Positions 24,866-38,743 of a stretch of DNA of 64,000 bases are shown here, piece by piece. The notes beneath the pieces are model-generated. The model saw only the letters and a program-made list of their open reading frames with translations, was not told where the DNA came from and searched no databases. Within the stretch, counting starts at the first letter, position 1. Every line of letters begins with the position of its first letter. This stretch comes from Gordius sp. MW1 (Eukaryota > Nematomorpha > Gordioida > Gordea > Gordiidae). The translations under genes were made by a program, and so were the position numbers. The stretch lies in the NCBI GenBank assembly GCA_964036665.1, contig CAXIYB010000001.1:1-64000 (forward strand), in the 5' to 3' direction.

Positions 24866-26324
24866 CAACGGGCGGACAACGGACGGACAACGGACGGACA
24901 ACGGACGGACAACGGACGGACAACGGACGGACAACGGACGGACAACGGACATACAACGGGCGGACAACGTGCGGACAACGGAAGAACAACGGGCGGACAA
25001 CGGACGGACAACGGAAGGACATCAGACGGACAACGGACGGACAACGGAAGGACAACAAAAGGACATCAGACGGACAACGAACGGACAACGAACGGACAAC
25101 GAACGGACAACGAACGGACAACGAACGGACAACGAACGGACAACGGACAGACAACAAAAGGACATCACACGGTCAACGGACGTACAACGAACGGACAACG
25201 GGCGGACAACGGACGGACAACGGACGGACAACGAACGGACAACGAACGGACAACGGAAGGACAGGGAAGGACAACGGACGGACAACGGGCGGACTACGGA
25301 AGGACAACGGGCGGACAACAAAAGGACATCAGACGGACAACGGACGGACAACGAACGGACAACGGACGGACAACGGGCGGACAACAAAAGGACATCAGAC
25401 GGACAACGGACGGACAACGGGCGGACAAAGGACGGACAACGGACGGACAACGGACGGACAACGGACATACAACGGGCGGACAACGGACGGACAACGGAAG
25501 GACATCAGACGGACAACGGACGGACAACGGAAGGACAACAAAAGTACATCAGACGGACAACGAACGGACAACGAAAGGACAACGAACGGACAACGAACGG
25601 ACAACGAACGGACAACGGACGGACAACAAAAGGACATCAGACGGACAAGGGACGGACAACGGACGGACAACGGACGGACAACAAAAGGACATCAGACGGA
25701 CAACGGACGGACAACGGAAGGACAACGGACGGACAACGGAAGGACAACGGACGGACAACGGACGGACAACGGACGGACAACGGACGGACAACGGACGGAC
25801 AACGGAAGGACATCAGACGGACAACGGACGGACAACGGAAGGACAACGGAAGGACAACGGGCGGACAACGGACGGACAACGGACGGACAACGGAAGGACA
25901 TCAGACGGACAAGGGACGGACAACGGACGGACAACGGAAGGACATCAGACGGACAAGGGACGGACAACGGATGGACAACGGAAGGACATCAGACGGACAA
26001 CGGACGGACAACGGAAGGACAACAAAAGGACATCAGACGGACAACGGACGGACAACGGACGGACAACGGAAGGACAACGGACGGACAACGGAAGGACAAC
26101 GGACGGACAACGGAAGGACAACGGACGGACAACGGAAGGACAACGGGCGGACAACGGACGGACAACGGACGGACAACGGAAGGACATCAGACGGACAACG
26201 GACGGACAACGGAAGGACAACGGAAGAACAACGGAAGGACAACGAACGGACAACGAACGGACAAAGGACGGACAACGGACGGACAACAGACGGACAACGG
26301 GCGGACAACGGACGGACAACGGAC
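24866..26324 (+). repeat. 11-bp satellite, segment S6 (right block)
   Basis: Counterpart of segment S2. It carries the ACGGTCAACGGACGTACAAC marker near 25170 and a single AAAAGTACATC near 25541, so the 297-bp duplication of S2 is absent. Two extra core units follow the transposon fragment compared with the complete copies. Confidence 0.95.
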
Positions 26325-26982
26325 GTAGCCAGCGGACGGCCAAAAAGTCATATTATCAACAGAATACTCTCACGGATTCAAACTTGTTGCCTCCTGACGG
26401 ACAACGGACGGTCCGTCGTCCCTCCGTTGTCCGTCCGTCCTCCCTCCGTCGTCTCTCCGTCGTCCGTCCGTCGTCCCTCCGTCGTCCGTCCGTCGTCCCT
26501 CCGTCGTCCCTCCGTCGTCCCTCCGTCGTCCCTCCGTCGTCCCTCCGTCGTCCCTCCGTCGTCCCTCCGTCGTCCCTCCGTCGTCCCTCCGTGCTATGCA
26601 ATTTATTAAATTTTTTTTATCAAAAAATATTTTTTTCGACCTCAAATTTTTTTCCATTTTTTTGTTCAACCATATAGGCCTCATGAAAATTTTTGATATC
26701 AGAAGTGAATTCCGTAAAAAAAATTTTTTTGATCAGAAAATATTTTTTCGACCTCAAAATTTTTTCAATTTTTTTGTAACACCATATAGGCCTCATGAAA
26801 ATTTTCGATATCAGAGGTGAATTCCGAAAAAAAAAAATTTTTCGACTTGAAAATTTTTTAAATTTTTTTGTTCAACCATATAGGCTTCGTGAAAATTTCA
26901 GCGGACGGCTAAAAAGTCATATTATCAATGTTATTAACAAGAACAGAATACTCTCCGGGATTCAAACTTGTAGCCTCCTGAT
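26325..26982. repeat. C-island, copy 3 (658 bp, 16 inverted units)
   Basis: The longest island in the window. The inverted array is at 26413-26588 (16 units), followed by the three AT monomers and D2. All of the length difference from the other three-monomer islands is accounted for by inverted units. Confidence 0.92.
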
Positions 26983-27656
26983 GGACAACGGACGGACAAC
27001 GGAAGGACATCAGACGGACAAGGGACGGACAACGGACGGACAACGGAAGGACATCAGACGGACAACGGACGGACAACGGAAGGACATCAGATGGACAAGG
27101 GACGGACAACGGATGGACAACGGAAGGACATCAGACGGACAACGGACGGACAACGGAAGGACAACAACGGACAACGGACGGACAACGGAAGGACAACGGA
27201 AGGACAACGGGCGGACAACGAACGGACAACAAACGGACAACGGACAGACAACAAAAGGACATCTGACGGACAACGGAAGGACAACGGACGGACAACGGAC
27301 GGACAACGGAAGGACAACGGACGGACATCAGACGGACAACGGAAGGACAACGGACGGACAACGGACGGACAACGGAAGGACAACGGAAGGACAACGAACG
27401 GACAACGAACGGACAACGGACAGACAACAAAAGGACATCTGACGGACAACGGAAGGACAACGGACGGACAACGGAAGGACAACGGACGGACAACGGAAGG
27501 ACAACGGAAGGACAACGGGCGGACAACGGACGGACAACGGAAGGACATCAGACGGACAACGAACGGACAACGGAAGGACAACAAAAGGACATCAGACGGA
27601 CAACGAACGGACAACGAACGGACAACGAACGGACGGACAACGGACGGACAACGGGC
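26983..27656 (+). repeat. 11-bp satellite, segment S7 (left block)
   Basis: Left-block satellite with two GGACATCTGACGG markers. It carries 22 bp (two units) more than segment S3 and the same out-of-phase GAACGGACGGACAAC before the transposon. The target duplication CAACGGGC is at 27649-27656. Confidence 0.95.
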
Positions 27657-27850
27657 CAGGGTTTCTTTCAGAAAAAATGCTCCGGGGGGGTATTTTCAAC
27701 TTCCGGGGGGGTAAAAATTTTTTTAATTGCTAAACCATTTTGTATAATATTTACTAATTTTTATTGGTGATATAAGTGATATATAAATTGATACATACAC
27801 GCATAATCATTAAATAAATACATGTAATATTTTAACGGGCAAGTGTTCTT

Positions 27851-28027
27851 TTAAGAAAGTAACCGAATACTTCTTTGTTTTTTAAAGGCGTACTCCTTCA
27901 TCGCCATATCTAGATATTCTTCAGTAGGAAGGTCAGCCCCTTCTATAGATATTCTCATACAGTGGTCTAAAGATATCTCCCCTAGCCTGTTTCTTAATGC
28001 AACCATAATTCGGTTCATTGCACTAAA
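27851..28027 (-). pseudogene. hAT dimerisation-domain remnant (copy 2)
   Basis: Same FSAMNRI...LRNRLG reading as in copy 1, at the same distance (194 bp) from the left terminus. No difference from copy 1 was seen by eye. Confidence 0.76.
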
Positions 28028-28409
28028 GTAAGGGATAAAACAAGAGTTTTTCTTAATTCAGTCCCATCTTTACCTATTACAAACAAACATATTCATGCCT
28101 TATTTATTATTTTATATAAACACAAATACCCATAGTATTCCCCAAACATATCTTCTCGCCTATTTCTAAATCAAAATCAAATAGATAAAAAAGATATTTT
28201 ATCTATATCAGAATTTAAATGCATGACAGATAATTATCATTAGTTATAAACATTATTTTGTGTGTATAAATGTAAATACCATCTTTTTTATTTTGACAAT
28301 CTATGGAATAAACCAGTTTCTCCACAGAATTATCCTCACCTTTTCATAATACATAATTGATTAGACAAAAAAGATCTTTTTTATATGCTTGCAAGCAAAT
28401 TATAATTAG

Positions 28410-28646
28410 TTAATATACATTTAAAATGACCAATATTTTGTTAGTAATATAAATATAAATACCATCCTTTTCATTATAACATTGAATGGAACAAACCAGA
28501 GTTTTTTCTACAGAACAATTATTCATATCTTCACCTGTTGCATAATTAAAATTATTCCAAATTAAATCATATTTACCATCCTTTTTATTAGACTTTTCCT
28601 TTTTACTAAAGTAGTGTAAAAGAGTACTTTTATATTTACCAGACAT
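28410..28646 (-). pseudogene. 78-codon putative N-terminal fragment (copy 2)
   Basis: Encodes the same 78 residues as the frame at 14772. It lies 13,638 bp from copy 1, exactly the spacing of the elements. Confidence 0.45.
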
Positions 28647-29086
28647 CTATCTGCAATTCAAAAAAAACATAGAATGTATTATTTATAATAATTCTTTTTA
28701 AGTTTATAAGTAAGATAGTGATTTAATAATTCTAAAAGCATTTATTTATGTTTAGTTACCTATTGATATATTAAAGATAATTTGTAACTTTCAAGATTGT
28801 AAATTTACGGTTCACAGATGTTAAAAAATGATGTCTATGAATAATTTCCACCTGATCTGTAAAAAAATTTAATTTCGCCAATTTTATATTTTTTATTGAC
28901 AAATTAAAATAATTTATTGAATTTCAATTTTAGCCTAAGCCTATTATTAATATAATTTATGACTTCATGGTGGAACCTCAGTTCATGTTCATGCTTCCTT
29001 CAATCAAAACTCTCCGGGGGGGGGGGGTATTTGAAACTCCACGGGGAGGTATTACCCCCCCGGGCTCCCCCCTGAAAGAAACCCTG

Positions 29087-30588
29087 CAACGGGCGGACAA
29101 CGGACGGACAACGGACGGACAACGGACGGACAACGGACGGACAACGGACATACAACGGGCGGACAACGTGCGGACAACGGAAGGACAACGGGCGGACAAC
29201 GGACGGACAACGGAAGGACATCAGACGGACAACGGACGGACAACGGAAGGACAACAAAAGGACATCAGACGGACAACGAACGGACAACGAACGGACAACG
29301 AACGGACAACGAACGGACAACGAACGGACAACGAACGGACAACGAACGGACAACGGACAGACAACAAAAGGACATCACACGGTCAACGGACGTACAACGA
29401 ACGGACAACGGGCGGACAACGGACGGACAACGGACGGACAACGAACGGACAACGAACGGATCACGGAAGGACAGGGAAGGACAACGGACGGACAACGGGC
29501 GGACTACGGAAGGACAACGGGCGGACAACAAAAGGACATCAGACGGACAACGGACGGACAACGAACGGACAACGGGCGGACAACGGACGGACAACGGACG
29601 GACAACGAACGGACAACGAACGGATCACGGAAGGACAGGGAAGGACAACGGACGGACAACGGGCGGACTACGGAAGGACAACGGGCGGACAACAAAAGGA
29701 CATCAGACGGACAACGGACGGACAACGAACGGACAACGGACGGACAACGGGCGGACAACAAAAGGACATCAGACGGACAACGGACGGACAACGGGCGGAC
29801 AAAGGACGGACAACGGACGGACAACGGACATACAACGGGCGGACAACGAAAGGACAACGAACGGACAACGAACGGACAACGAACGGACAACGGACGGACA
29901 ACAAAAGGACATCAGACGGACAAGGGACGGACAACGGACGGACAACGGACGGACAACAAAAGGACATCAGACGGACAACGGACGGACAACGGAAGGACAA
30001 CGGACGGACAACGGAAGGACAACGGACGGACAACGGACGGACAACGGACGGACAACGGACGGACAACGGACGGACAACGGAAGGACATCAGACGGACAAC
30101 GGACGGACAACGGAAGGACAACGGGCGGACAACGGACGGACAACGGACGGACAACGGAAGGACATCAGACGGACAAGGGACGGACAACGGACGGACAACG
30201 GAAGGACATCAGACGGACAAGGGACGGACAACGGATGGACAACGGAAGGACATCAGACGGACAACGGACGGACAACGGAAGGACAACAAAAGGACATCAG
30301 ACGGACAACGGACGGACAACGGACGGACAACGGAAGGACAACGGACGGACAACGGAAGGACAACGGACGGACAACGGAAGGACAACGGACGGACAACGGA
30401 AGGACAACGGGCGGACAACGGACGGACAACGGACGGACAACGGAAGGACATCAGACGGACAACGGACGGACAACGGAAGGACAACGGAAGAACAACGGAA
30501 GGACAACGAACGGACAACGAACGGACAAAGGACGGACAACGGACGGACAACAGACGGACAACGGGCGGACAACGGACGGACAACGGAC
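29087..30588 (+). repeat. 11-bp satellite, segment S8 (right block)
   Basis: A right block with an internal 164-bp duplication: the rare TCACGGAAGGACAGGG occurs at 29461 and 29625. 164 is one less than 15 units because each copy includes the contracted stretch around ACAGGGAAGG. The ACGGTCAACGGACGTACAAC marker is near 29380. The right part matches segment S4 at an offset of 13,780. Confidence 0.95.
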
Positions 30589-31235
30589 GTAGCCAGCGGA
30601 CGGCCAAAAAGTCATATTATCAACAGAATACTCTCACGGATTCAAACTTGTTGCCTCCTGACGGACAACGGACGGTCCGTCGTCCCTCCGTTGTCCGTCC
30701 GTCCTCCCTCCGTCGTCTCTCCGTCGTCCGTCCGTCGTCCCTCCGTCGTCCGTCCGTCGTCCCTCCGTCGTCCCTCCGTCGTCCCTCCGTCGTCCCTCCG
30801 TCGTCCCTCCGTCGTCCCTCCGTCGTCCCTCCGTCGTCCCTCCGTGCTATGCAATTTATTAAATTTTTTTTATCAAAAAATATTTTTTTCGACCTCAAAT
30901 TTTTTTCCATTTTTTTGTTCAACCATATAGGCCTCATGAAAATTTTTGATATCAGAAGTGAATTCCGTAAAAAAAATTTTTTTGATCAGAAAATATTTTT
31001 TCGACCTCAAAATTTTTTCAATTTTTTTGTAACACCATATAGGCCTCATGAAAATTTTCGATATCAGAGGTGAATTCCGAAAAAAAAAAATTTTTCGACT
31101 TGAAAATTTTTTAAATTTTTTTGTTCAACCATATAGGCTTCGTGAAAATTTCAGCGGACGGCTAAAAAGTCATATTATCAATGTTATTAACAAGAACAGA
31201 ATACTCTCCGGGATTCAAACTTGTAGCCTCCTGAT
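30589..31235. repeat. C-island, copy 4 (647 bp, 15 inverted units)
   Basis: Inverted units at 30677-30841. Same length and unit count as the island at 16809; the sixth unit here is the normal CCGTCGTCCCT, so the T in copy 2 is private to that copy. Confidence 0.92.
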
Positions 31236-32416
31236 GGACAACGGACGGACAACGGAAGGACATCAGACGGACAAGGGACGGACAACGGACGGACAACGGA
31301 AGGACATCAGACGGACAACGGACGGACAACGGAAGGACATCAGATGGACAAGGGACGGACAACGGATGGACAACGGAAGGACATCAGACGGACAACGGAC
31401 GGACAACGGAAGGACAACAAAAGGACATCAGACGGACAACGGACGGACAACAAAAGGACATCAGACGGACAACGGACGGACAACGGAAGGACAACGGACG
31501 GACAACGGAAGGACAACGGAAGGACAACGGGCGGACAACGAACGGACAACGAACGGACAACGGACGGACAACGGAAGGACAACGGACGGACAACGGAAGG
31601 ACAACGGAAGGACAACGGGCGGACAACGGACGGACGACGGAAGGACAACCGGCGGACATCAGACGGACAACGGACGGACAACGGAAGGACAACAAAAGGA
31701 CATCAGACGGACAACGAACGGACAACGAACGGACAACGAACGGACAACGAACGGACAACGAACGGACAACGGACAGACAACAAAAGGACATCAGACGGAC
31801 AACGGACGGACAACGAACGGACAACGGACGGACAACGGACGGACAACGGACGGACAACAAAATGACATCAGACGGACAACGGACGGACAACGGAAGGACA
31901 ACGGAAGGACAACGGAAGGACAACGGAAGGACAACGGACGGACAACGGACGGACAACGGACGGACAACGGAAGGACAACGGAAGGACAACGGGCGGACAA
32001 CGAACGGACAACAAACGGACAACGGACAGACAACAAAAGGACATCTGACGGACAACGGAAGGACAACGGACGGACAACGGACGGACAACGGAAGGACAAC
32101 GGACGGACATCAGACGGACAACGGAAGGACAACGGACGGACAACGGACGGACAACGGAAGGACAACGGAAGGACAACGAACGGACAACGAACGGACAACG
32201 GACAGACAACAAAAGGACATCTGACGGACAACGGAAGGACAACGGACGGACAACGGAAGGACAACGGAAGGACAACGGGCGGACAACGGACGGACAACGG
32301 AAGGACATCAGACGGACAACGAACGGACAACGGAAGGACAACAAAAGGACATCAGACGGACAACGAACGGACAACGAACGGACAACGAACGGACGGACAA
32401 CGGACGGACAACGGGC
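31236..32416 (+). repeat. 11-bp satellite, segment S9 (left block)
   Basis: A full left block. It includes the unit with GGACGACGG near 31630 and one private substitution (AACCGGCGG near 31648, where related copies have AACGGGCGG). GGACATCTGACGG markers are near 32040 and 32216. It ends in the CAACGGGC duplication at 32409-32416. Confidence 0.95.
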
Positions 32417-32610
32417 CAGGGTTTCTTTCAGAAAAAATGCTCCGGGGGGGTATTTTCAACTTCCGGGGGGGTAAAAATTTTTTTAATTGCTAAACCATTT
32501 TGTATAATATTTACTAATTTTTATTGGTGATATAAGTGATATATAAATTGATACATACACGCATAATCATTAAATAAATACATGTAATATTTTAACGGGC
32601 AAGTGTTCTT

Positions 32611-32787
32611 TTAAGAAAGTAACCGAATACTTCTTTGTTTTTTAAAGGCGTACTCCTTCATCGCCATATCTAGATATTCTTCAGTAGGAAGGTCAGCCCC
32701 TTCTATAGATATTCTCATACAGTGGTCTAAAGATATCTCCCCTAGCCTGTTTCTTAATGCAACCATAATTCGGTTCATTGCACTAAA
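32611..32787 (-). pseudogene. hAT dimerisation-domain remnant (copy 3)
   Basis: FSAMNRI...LRNRLG reading, in frame to the same TAA as copy 1. Fossil fragment. Confidence 0.76.
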
Positions 32788-33169
32788 GTAAGGGATAAAA
32801 CAAGAGTTTTTCTTAATTCAGTCCCATCTTTACCTATTACAAACAAACATATTCATGCCTTATTTATTATTTTATATAAACACAAATACCCATAGTATTC
32901 CCCAAACATATCTTCTCGCCTATTTCTAAATCAAAATCAAATAGATAAAAAAGATATTTTATCTATATCAGAATTTAAATGCATGACAGATAATTATCAT
33001 TAGTTATAAACATTATTTTGTGTGTATAAATGTAAATACCATCTTTTTTATTTTGACAATCTATGGAATAAACCAGTTTCTCCACAGAATTATCCTCACC
33101 TTTTCATAATACATAATTGATTAGACAAAAAAGATCTTTTTTATATGCTTGCAAGCAAATTATAATTAG

Positions 33170-33406
33170 TTAATATACATTTAAAATGACCAATATTTTG
33201 TTAGTAATATAAATATAAATACCATCCTTTTCATTATAACATTGAATGGAACAAACCAGAGTTTTTTCTACAGAACAATTATTCATATCTTCACCTGTTG
33301 CATAATTAAAATTATTCCAAATTAAATCATATTTACCATCCTTTTTATTAGACTTTTCCTTTTTACTAAAGTAGTGTAAAAGAGTACTTTTATATTTACC
33401 AGACAT
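33170..33406 (-). pseudogene. 78-codon putative N-terminal fragment (copy 3)
   Basis: Same residues as the frame in copy 1, ending TNKILVILNVY before TAA. Confidence 0.45.
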
Positions 33407-33843
33407 CTATCTGCAATTCAAAAAAAACATAGAATGTATTATTTATAATAATTCTTTTTAAGTTTATAAGTAAGATAGTGATTTAATAATTCTAAAAGCA
33501 TTTATTTATGTTTAGTTACCTATTGATATATTAAAGATAATTTGTAACTTTCAAGATTGTAAATTTACGGTTCACAGATGTTAAAAAATGATGTCTATGA
33601 ATAATTTCCACCTGATCTGTAAAAAAATTTAATTTCGCCAATTTTATATTTTTTATTGACAAATTAAAATAATTTATTGAATTTCAATTTTAGCCTAAGC
33701 CTATTATTAATATAATTTATGACTTCATGGTGGAACCTCAGTTCATGTTCATGCTTCCTTCAATCAAAACTCTCCGGGGGGGGGTATTTGAAACTCCACG
33801 GGGAGGTATTACCCCCCCGGGCTCCCCCCTGAAAGAAACCCTG

Positions 33844-35214
33844 CAACGGGCGGACAACGGACGGACAACGGACGGACAACGGACGGACAACGGACGGACA
33901 ACGGACGGACAACGGACATACAACGGGCGGACAACGTGCGGACAACGGAAGGACAACGGGCGGACAACGGACGGACAACGGAAGGACATCAGACGGACAA
34001 CGGACGGACAACGGAAGGACAACAAAAGGACATCAGACGGACAACGAACGGACAACGAACGGACAACGAACGGACAACGAACGGACAACGAACGGACAAC
34101 GAACGGACAACGAACGGACAACGGACAGACAACAAAAGGACATCACACGGTCAACGGACGTACAACGAACGGACAACGGGCGGACAACGGACGGACAACG
34201 GACGGACAACGAACGGACAACGAACGGATCACGGAAGGACAGGGAAGGACAACGGACGGACAACGGGCGGACTACGGAAGGACAACGGGCGGACAACAAA
34301 AGGACATCAGACGGACAACGGACGGACAACGAACGGACAACGGACGGACAACGGGCGGACAACAAAAGGACATCAGACGGACAACGGACGGACAACGGGC
34401 GGACAAAGGACGGACAACGGACGGACAAAGGACGGACAACGGACGGACAACGGACATACAACGGGCGGACAACGGACGGACAACGGAAGGACATCAGACG
34501 GACAACGGACGGACAACGGAAGGACAACAAAAGTACATCAGACGGACAACGAACGGACAACGAAAGGACAACGAACGGACAACGAACGGACAACGAACGG
34601 ACAACGGACGGACAACAAAAGGACATAAGACGGACAAGGGACGGACAACGGACGGACAACGGACGGACAACAAAAGGACATCAGACGGACAACGGACGGA
34701 CAACGGAAGGACAACGGACGGACAACGGAAGGACAACGGAAGGACAACGGAAGGACAACGGACGGACAACGGACGGACAACGGAAGGACATCAGACGGAC
34801 AAGGGACGGACAACGGACGGACAACGGAAGGACATCAGACGGACAAGGGACGGACAACGGATGGACAACGGAAGGACATCAGACGGACAACGGACGGACA
34901 ACGGAAGGACAACAAAAGGACATCAGACGGACAACGGACGGACAACGGACGGACAACGGAAGGACAACGGACGGACAACGGAAGGACAACGGACGGACAA
35001 CGGAAGGACAACGGACGGACAACGGAAGGACAACGGGCGGACAACGGACGGACAACGGACGGACAACGGAAGGACATCAGACGGACAACGGACGGACAAC
35101 GGAAGGACAACGGAAGAACAACGGAAGGACAACGAACGGACAACGAACGGACAAAGGACGGACAACGGACGGACAACAGACGGACAACGGGCGGACAACG
35201 GACGGACAACGGAC
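33844..35214 (+). repeat. 11-bp satellite, segment S10 (right block)
   Basis: Carries the ACGGTCAACGGACGTACAAC marker near 34147 and the AAAAGTACATC marker near 34529. A private change turns AGGACATCAGACGG into AGGACATAAGACGG near 34620. One more GAACGGACAAC unit is present in the early run than in S2. Confidence 0.95.
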
Positions 35215-35817
35215 GTAGCCAGCGGACGGCCAAAAAGTCATATTATCAACAGAATACTCTCACGGATTCAAACTTGTTGCCTCCTGACGGACAACGGACG
35301 GTCCGTCGTCCCTCCGTTGTCCGTCCGTCCTCCCTCCGTCGTCTCTCCGTCGTCCGTCCGTCGTCCCTCCGTCGTCCGTCCGTCGTCCCTCCGTCGTCCC
35401 TCCGTCGTCCCTCCGTCGTCCCTCCGTGCTATGCAATTTATTAAATTTTTTTTATCAAAAAATATTTTTTTCGACCTCAAATTTTTTTCCATTTTTTTGT
35501 TCAACCATATAGGCCTCATGAAAATTTTTGATATCAGAAGTGAATTCCGTAAAAAAAATTTTTTTGATCAGAAAATATTTTTTCGACCTCAAAATTTTTT
35601 CAATTTTTTTGTAACACCATATAGGCCTCATGAAAATTTTCGATATCAGAGGTGAATTCCGAAAAAAAAAAATTTTTCGACTTGAAAATTTTTTAAATTT
35701 TTTTGTTCAACCATATAGGCTTCGTGAAAATTTCAGCGGACGGCTAAAAAGTCATATTATCAATGTTATTAACAAGAACAGAATACTCTCCGGGATTCAA
35801 ACTTGTAGCCTCCTGAT
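35215..35817. repeat. C-island, copy 5 (603 bp, 11 inverted units)
   Basis: Inverted units at 35303-35423; same length as copies 1 and 9. Three AT monomers are present. Confidence 0.92.
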
Positions 35818-38151
35818 GGACAACGGACGGACAACGGAAGGACATCAGACGGACAAGGGACGGACAACGGACGGACAACGGAAGGACATCAGACGGACAA
35901 CGGACGGACAACGGAAGGACATCAGATGGACAAGGGACGGACAACGGATGGACAACGGAAGGACATCAGACGGACAACGGACGGACAACGGAAGGACAAC
36001 AAAAGGACATCAGACGGACAACGGACGGACAACAAAAGGACATCAGACGGACAACGGACGGACAACGGAAGGACAACGGACGGACAACGGAAGGACAACG
36101 GAAGGACAACGGGCGGACAACGAACGGACAACGAACGGACAACGGACGGACAACGGAAGGACAACGGACGGACAACGGAAGGACAAAGGAAGGACAACGG
36201 GCGGACAACGGACGGACGACGGAAGGACAACGGGCGGACATCAGACGGACAACGGACGGACAACGGAAGGACAACAAAAGGACATCAGACGGACAACGAA
36301 CGGACAACGAACGGACAACGAACGGACAACGAACGGACAACGAACGGACAACGAACGGACAACGGACAGACAACAAAAGGACATCAGACGGACAACGGAC
36401 GGACAACGAACGGACAACGGACGGACAACGGACGGACAACGGACGGACAACGGACGGACAACAAAATGACATCAGACGGACAACGGACGGACAACGGAAG
36501 GACAACGGAAGGACAACGGAAGGACAACGGACGGACAACGGACGGACAACGGACGGACAACGGAAGGACAACGGAAGGACAACGGGCGGACAACGAACGG
36601 ACAACAAACGGACAACGGACAGACAACAAAAGGACATCTGACGGACAACGGAAGGACAACGGACGGACAACGGACGGACAACGGAAGGACAACGGACGGA
36701 CATCAGACGGACAACGGAAGGACAACGGACGGACAACGGACGGACAACGGAAGGACAACGGAAGGACAACGAACGGACAACGAACGGACAACGGACAGAC
36801 AACAAAAGGACATCTGACGGACAACGGAAGGACAACGGACGGACAACGGAAGGACAACGGAAGGACAACGGGCGGACAACGGACGGACAACGGAAGGACA
36901 TCAGACGGACAACGAACGGACAACGGAAGGACAACAAAAGGACATCAGACGGACAACGAACGGACAACGAACGGACAACGAACGGACGGACAACGGACGG
37001 ACAACGGACGGACAACGGAAGGACAACGGAAGGACAACGGGCGGACAACGGACGGACAACGGAAGGACATCAGACGGACAACGAACGGACAACGGGCGGA
37101 CAACGGACGGACAACGGAAGGACATCAGACGGACAACGGACGGACAACGGAAGGACAACAAAAGGACATCAGACGGACAACGAACGGACAACGAACGGAC
37201 AACGAACGGACAACGAACGGACAACGAACGGACAACGGACAGACAACAAAAGGACATCACACGGTCAACGGACGTACAACGAACGGACAACGGGCGGACA
37301 ACGGACGGACAACGGACGGACAACGAACGGACAACGAACGGACAACGAACGGATCACGGAAGGACAGGGAAGGACAACGGACGGACAACGGGCGGACTAC
37401 GGAAGGACAACGGGCGGACAACAAAAGGACATCAGACGGACAACGGACGGACAACGAACGGACAACGGACGGACAACGGGCGGACAACAAAAGGACATCA
37501 GACGGACAACGGACGGACAACGGGCGGACAAAGGACGGACAACGGACGGACAACGGACATACAACGGGCGGACAACGGACGGACAACGGAAGGACATCAG
37601 ACGGACAACGGACGGACAACGGAAGGACAACAAAAGTACATCAGACGGACAACGAACGGACAACGAAAGGACAACGAAGGACAACGAACGGACAACGAAC
37701 GGACAACGGACGGACAACAAAAGGACATCAGACGGACAAGGGACGGACAACGGACGGACAACGGAAGGACATCAGACGGACAAGGGACGGACAACGGATG
37801 GACAACAGAAGGACATCAGACGGACAACGGACGGACAACGGAAGGACAACAAAAGGACATCAGACTGACAACGGACGGACAACGGACGGACAACGGAAGG
37901 ACAACGGACGGACAACGGAAGGACAACGGACGGACAACGGAAGGACAACGGACGGACAACGGAAGGACAACGGGCGGACAACGGACGGACAACGGACGGA
38001 CAACGGAAGGACATCAGACGGACAACGGACGGACAACGGAAGGACAACGGAAGAACAACGGAAGGACAACGAACGGACAACGAACGGACAAAGGACGGAC
38101 AACGGACGGACAACAGACGGACAACGGGCGGACAACGGACGGACAACGGAC
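35818..38151 (+). repeat. 11-bp satellite, segment S11 (left block fused to right block, no transposon)
   Basis: This segment joins two blocks normally separated by hAT-L. Left-block markers (GGACATCTGACGG near 36635 and 36811, then GAACGGACGGACAAC near 36980) are followed within about 300 bp by the right-block marker ACGGTCAACGGACGTACAAC near 37260, with only satellite between them. The AAAAGTACATC marker is near 37632. The last units contain private substitutions (CAGACTGACAACGG near 37862). Confidence 0.93.
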
Positions 38152-38743
38152 GTAGTCAGCGGACGGCCAAAAAGTCATATTATCAACAGAATACTCTCAC
38201 GGATTCAAACTTGTTGCCTCCTGACGGACAACGGACGGTCCGTCGTCCCTCCGTTGTCCGTCCGTCCTCCCTCCGTCGTCTCTCCGTCGTCCGTCCGTCG
38301 TCCCTCCGTCGTCCGTCCGTCGTCCCTCCGTCGTCCCTCCGTCGTCCCTCCGTGCTATGCAATTTATTAAATTTTTTTTATCAAAAAATATTTTTTTCGA
38401 CCTCAAATTTTTTTCCATTTTTTTGTTCAACCATATAGGCCTCATAAAAATTTTTGATATCAGAAGTGAATTCCGTAAAAAAAATTTTTTTGATCAGAAA
38501 ATATTTTTTCGACCTCAAAATTTTTTCAATTTTTTTGTAACACCATATAAGCCTCATGAAAATTTTCGATATCAGAGGTGAATTCCGAAAAAAAAAAATT
38601 TTTCGACTTGAAAATTTTTTAAATTTTTTTGTTCAACCATATAGGCTTCGTGAAAATTTCAGCGGACGGCTAAAAAGTCATATTATCAATGTTATTAACA
38701 AGAACAGAATACTCTCCGGGATTCAAACTTGTAGCCTCCTGAT
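38152..38743. repeat. C-island, copy 6 (592 bp, 10 inverted units)
   Basis: The shortest three-monomer island; inverted units at 38240-38349. Private changes are GTAGTCAGCGG at the left edge, CTCATAAAAAT in the first AT monomer and CATATAAGCCTC in the second. Confidence 0.92.

Larger units (their letters stand above)
27657..29086 (-). mobile_element. hAT-L transposon, copy 2 (1,430 bp)
   Basis: Complete, with CAGGGTTTCTTTCAG at the left, its complement ending at 29086, and CAACGGGC at 27649-27656 and 29087-29094. The right-end G run is 12 bases, one longer than in copy 1, which explains the extra base pair. It reads AAACAAACATATTC near 28082, like copies 1, 3 and 5. Confidence 0.93.
32417..33843 (-). 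mobile_element. hAT-L transposon, copy 3 (1,427 bp)
   Basis: Complete with both 15-bp termini and CAACGGGC on each side (32409-32416 and 33844-33851). The right-end G run is 9 bases. It belongs to the AAACAAACATATTC group together with copies 1, 2 and 5. Confidence 0.93.

Noticed and set aside
36970..37020. Clean empty site proving excision of hAT-L
   Set aside because: The single CAACGGGC expected at an empty site is not present at the join (it reads CAACGGAC), so simple recombination between satellite units explains it better.
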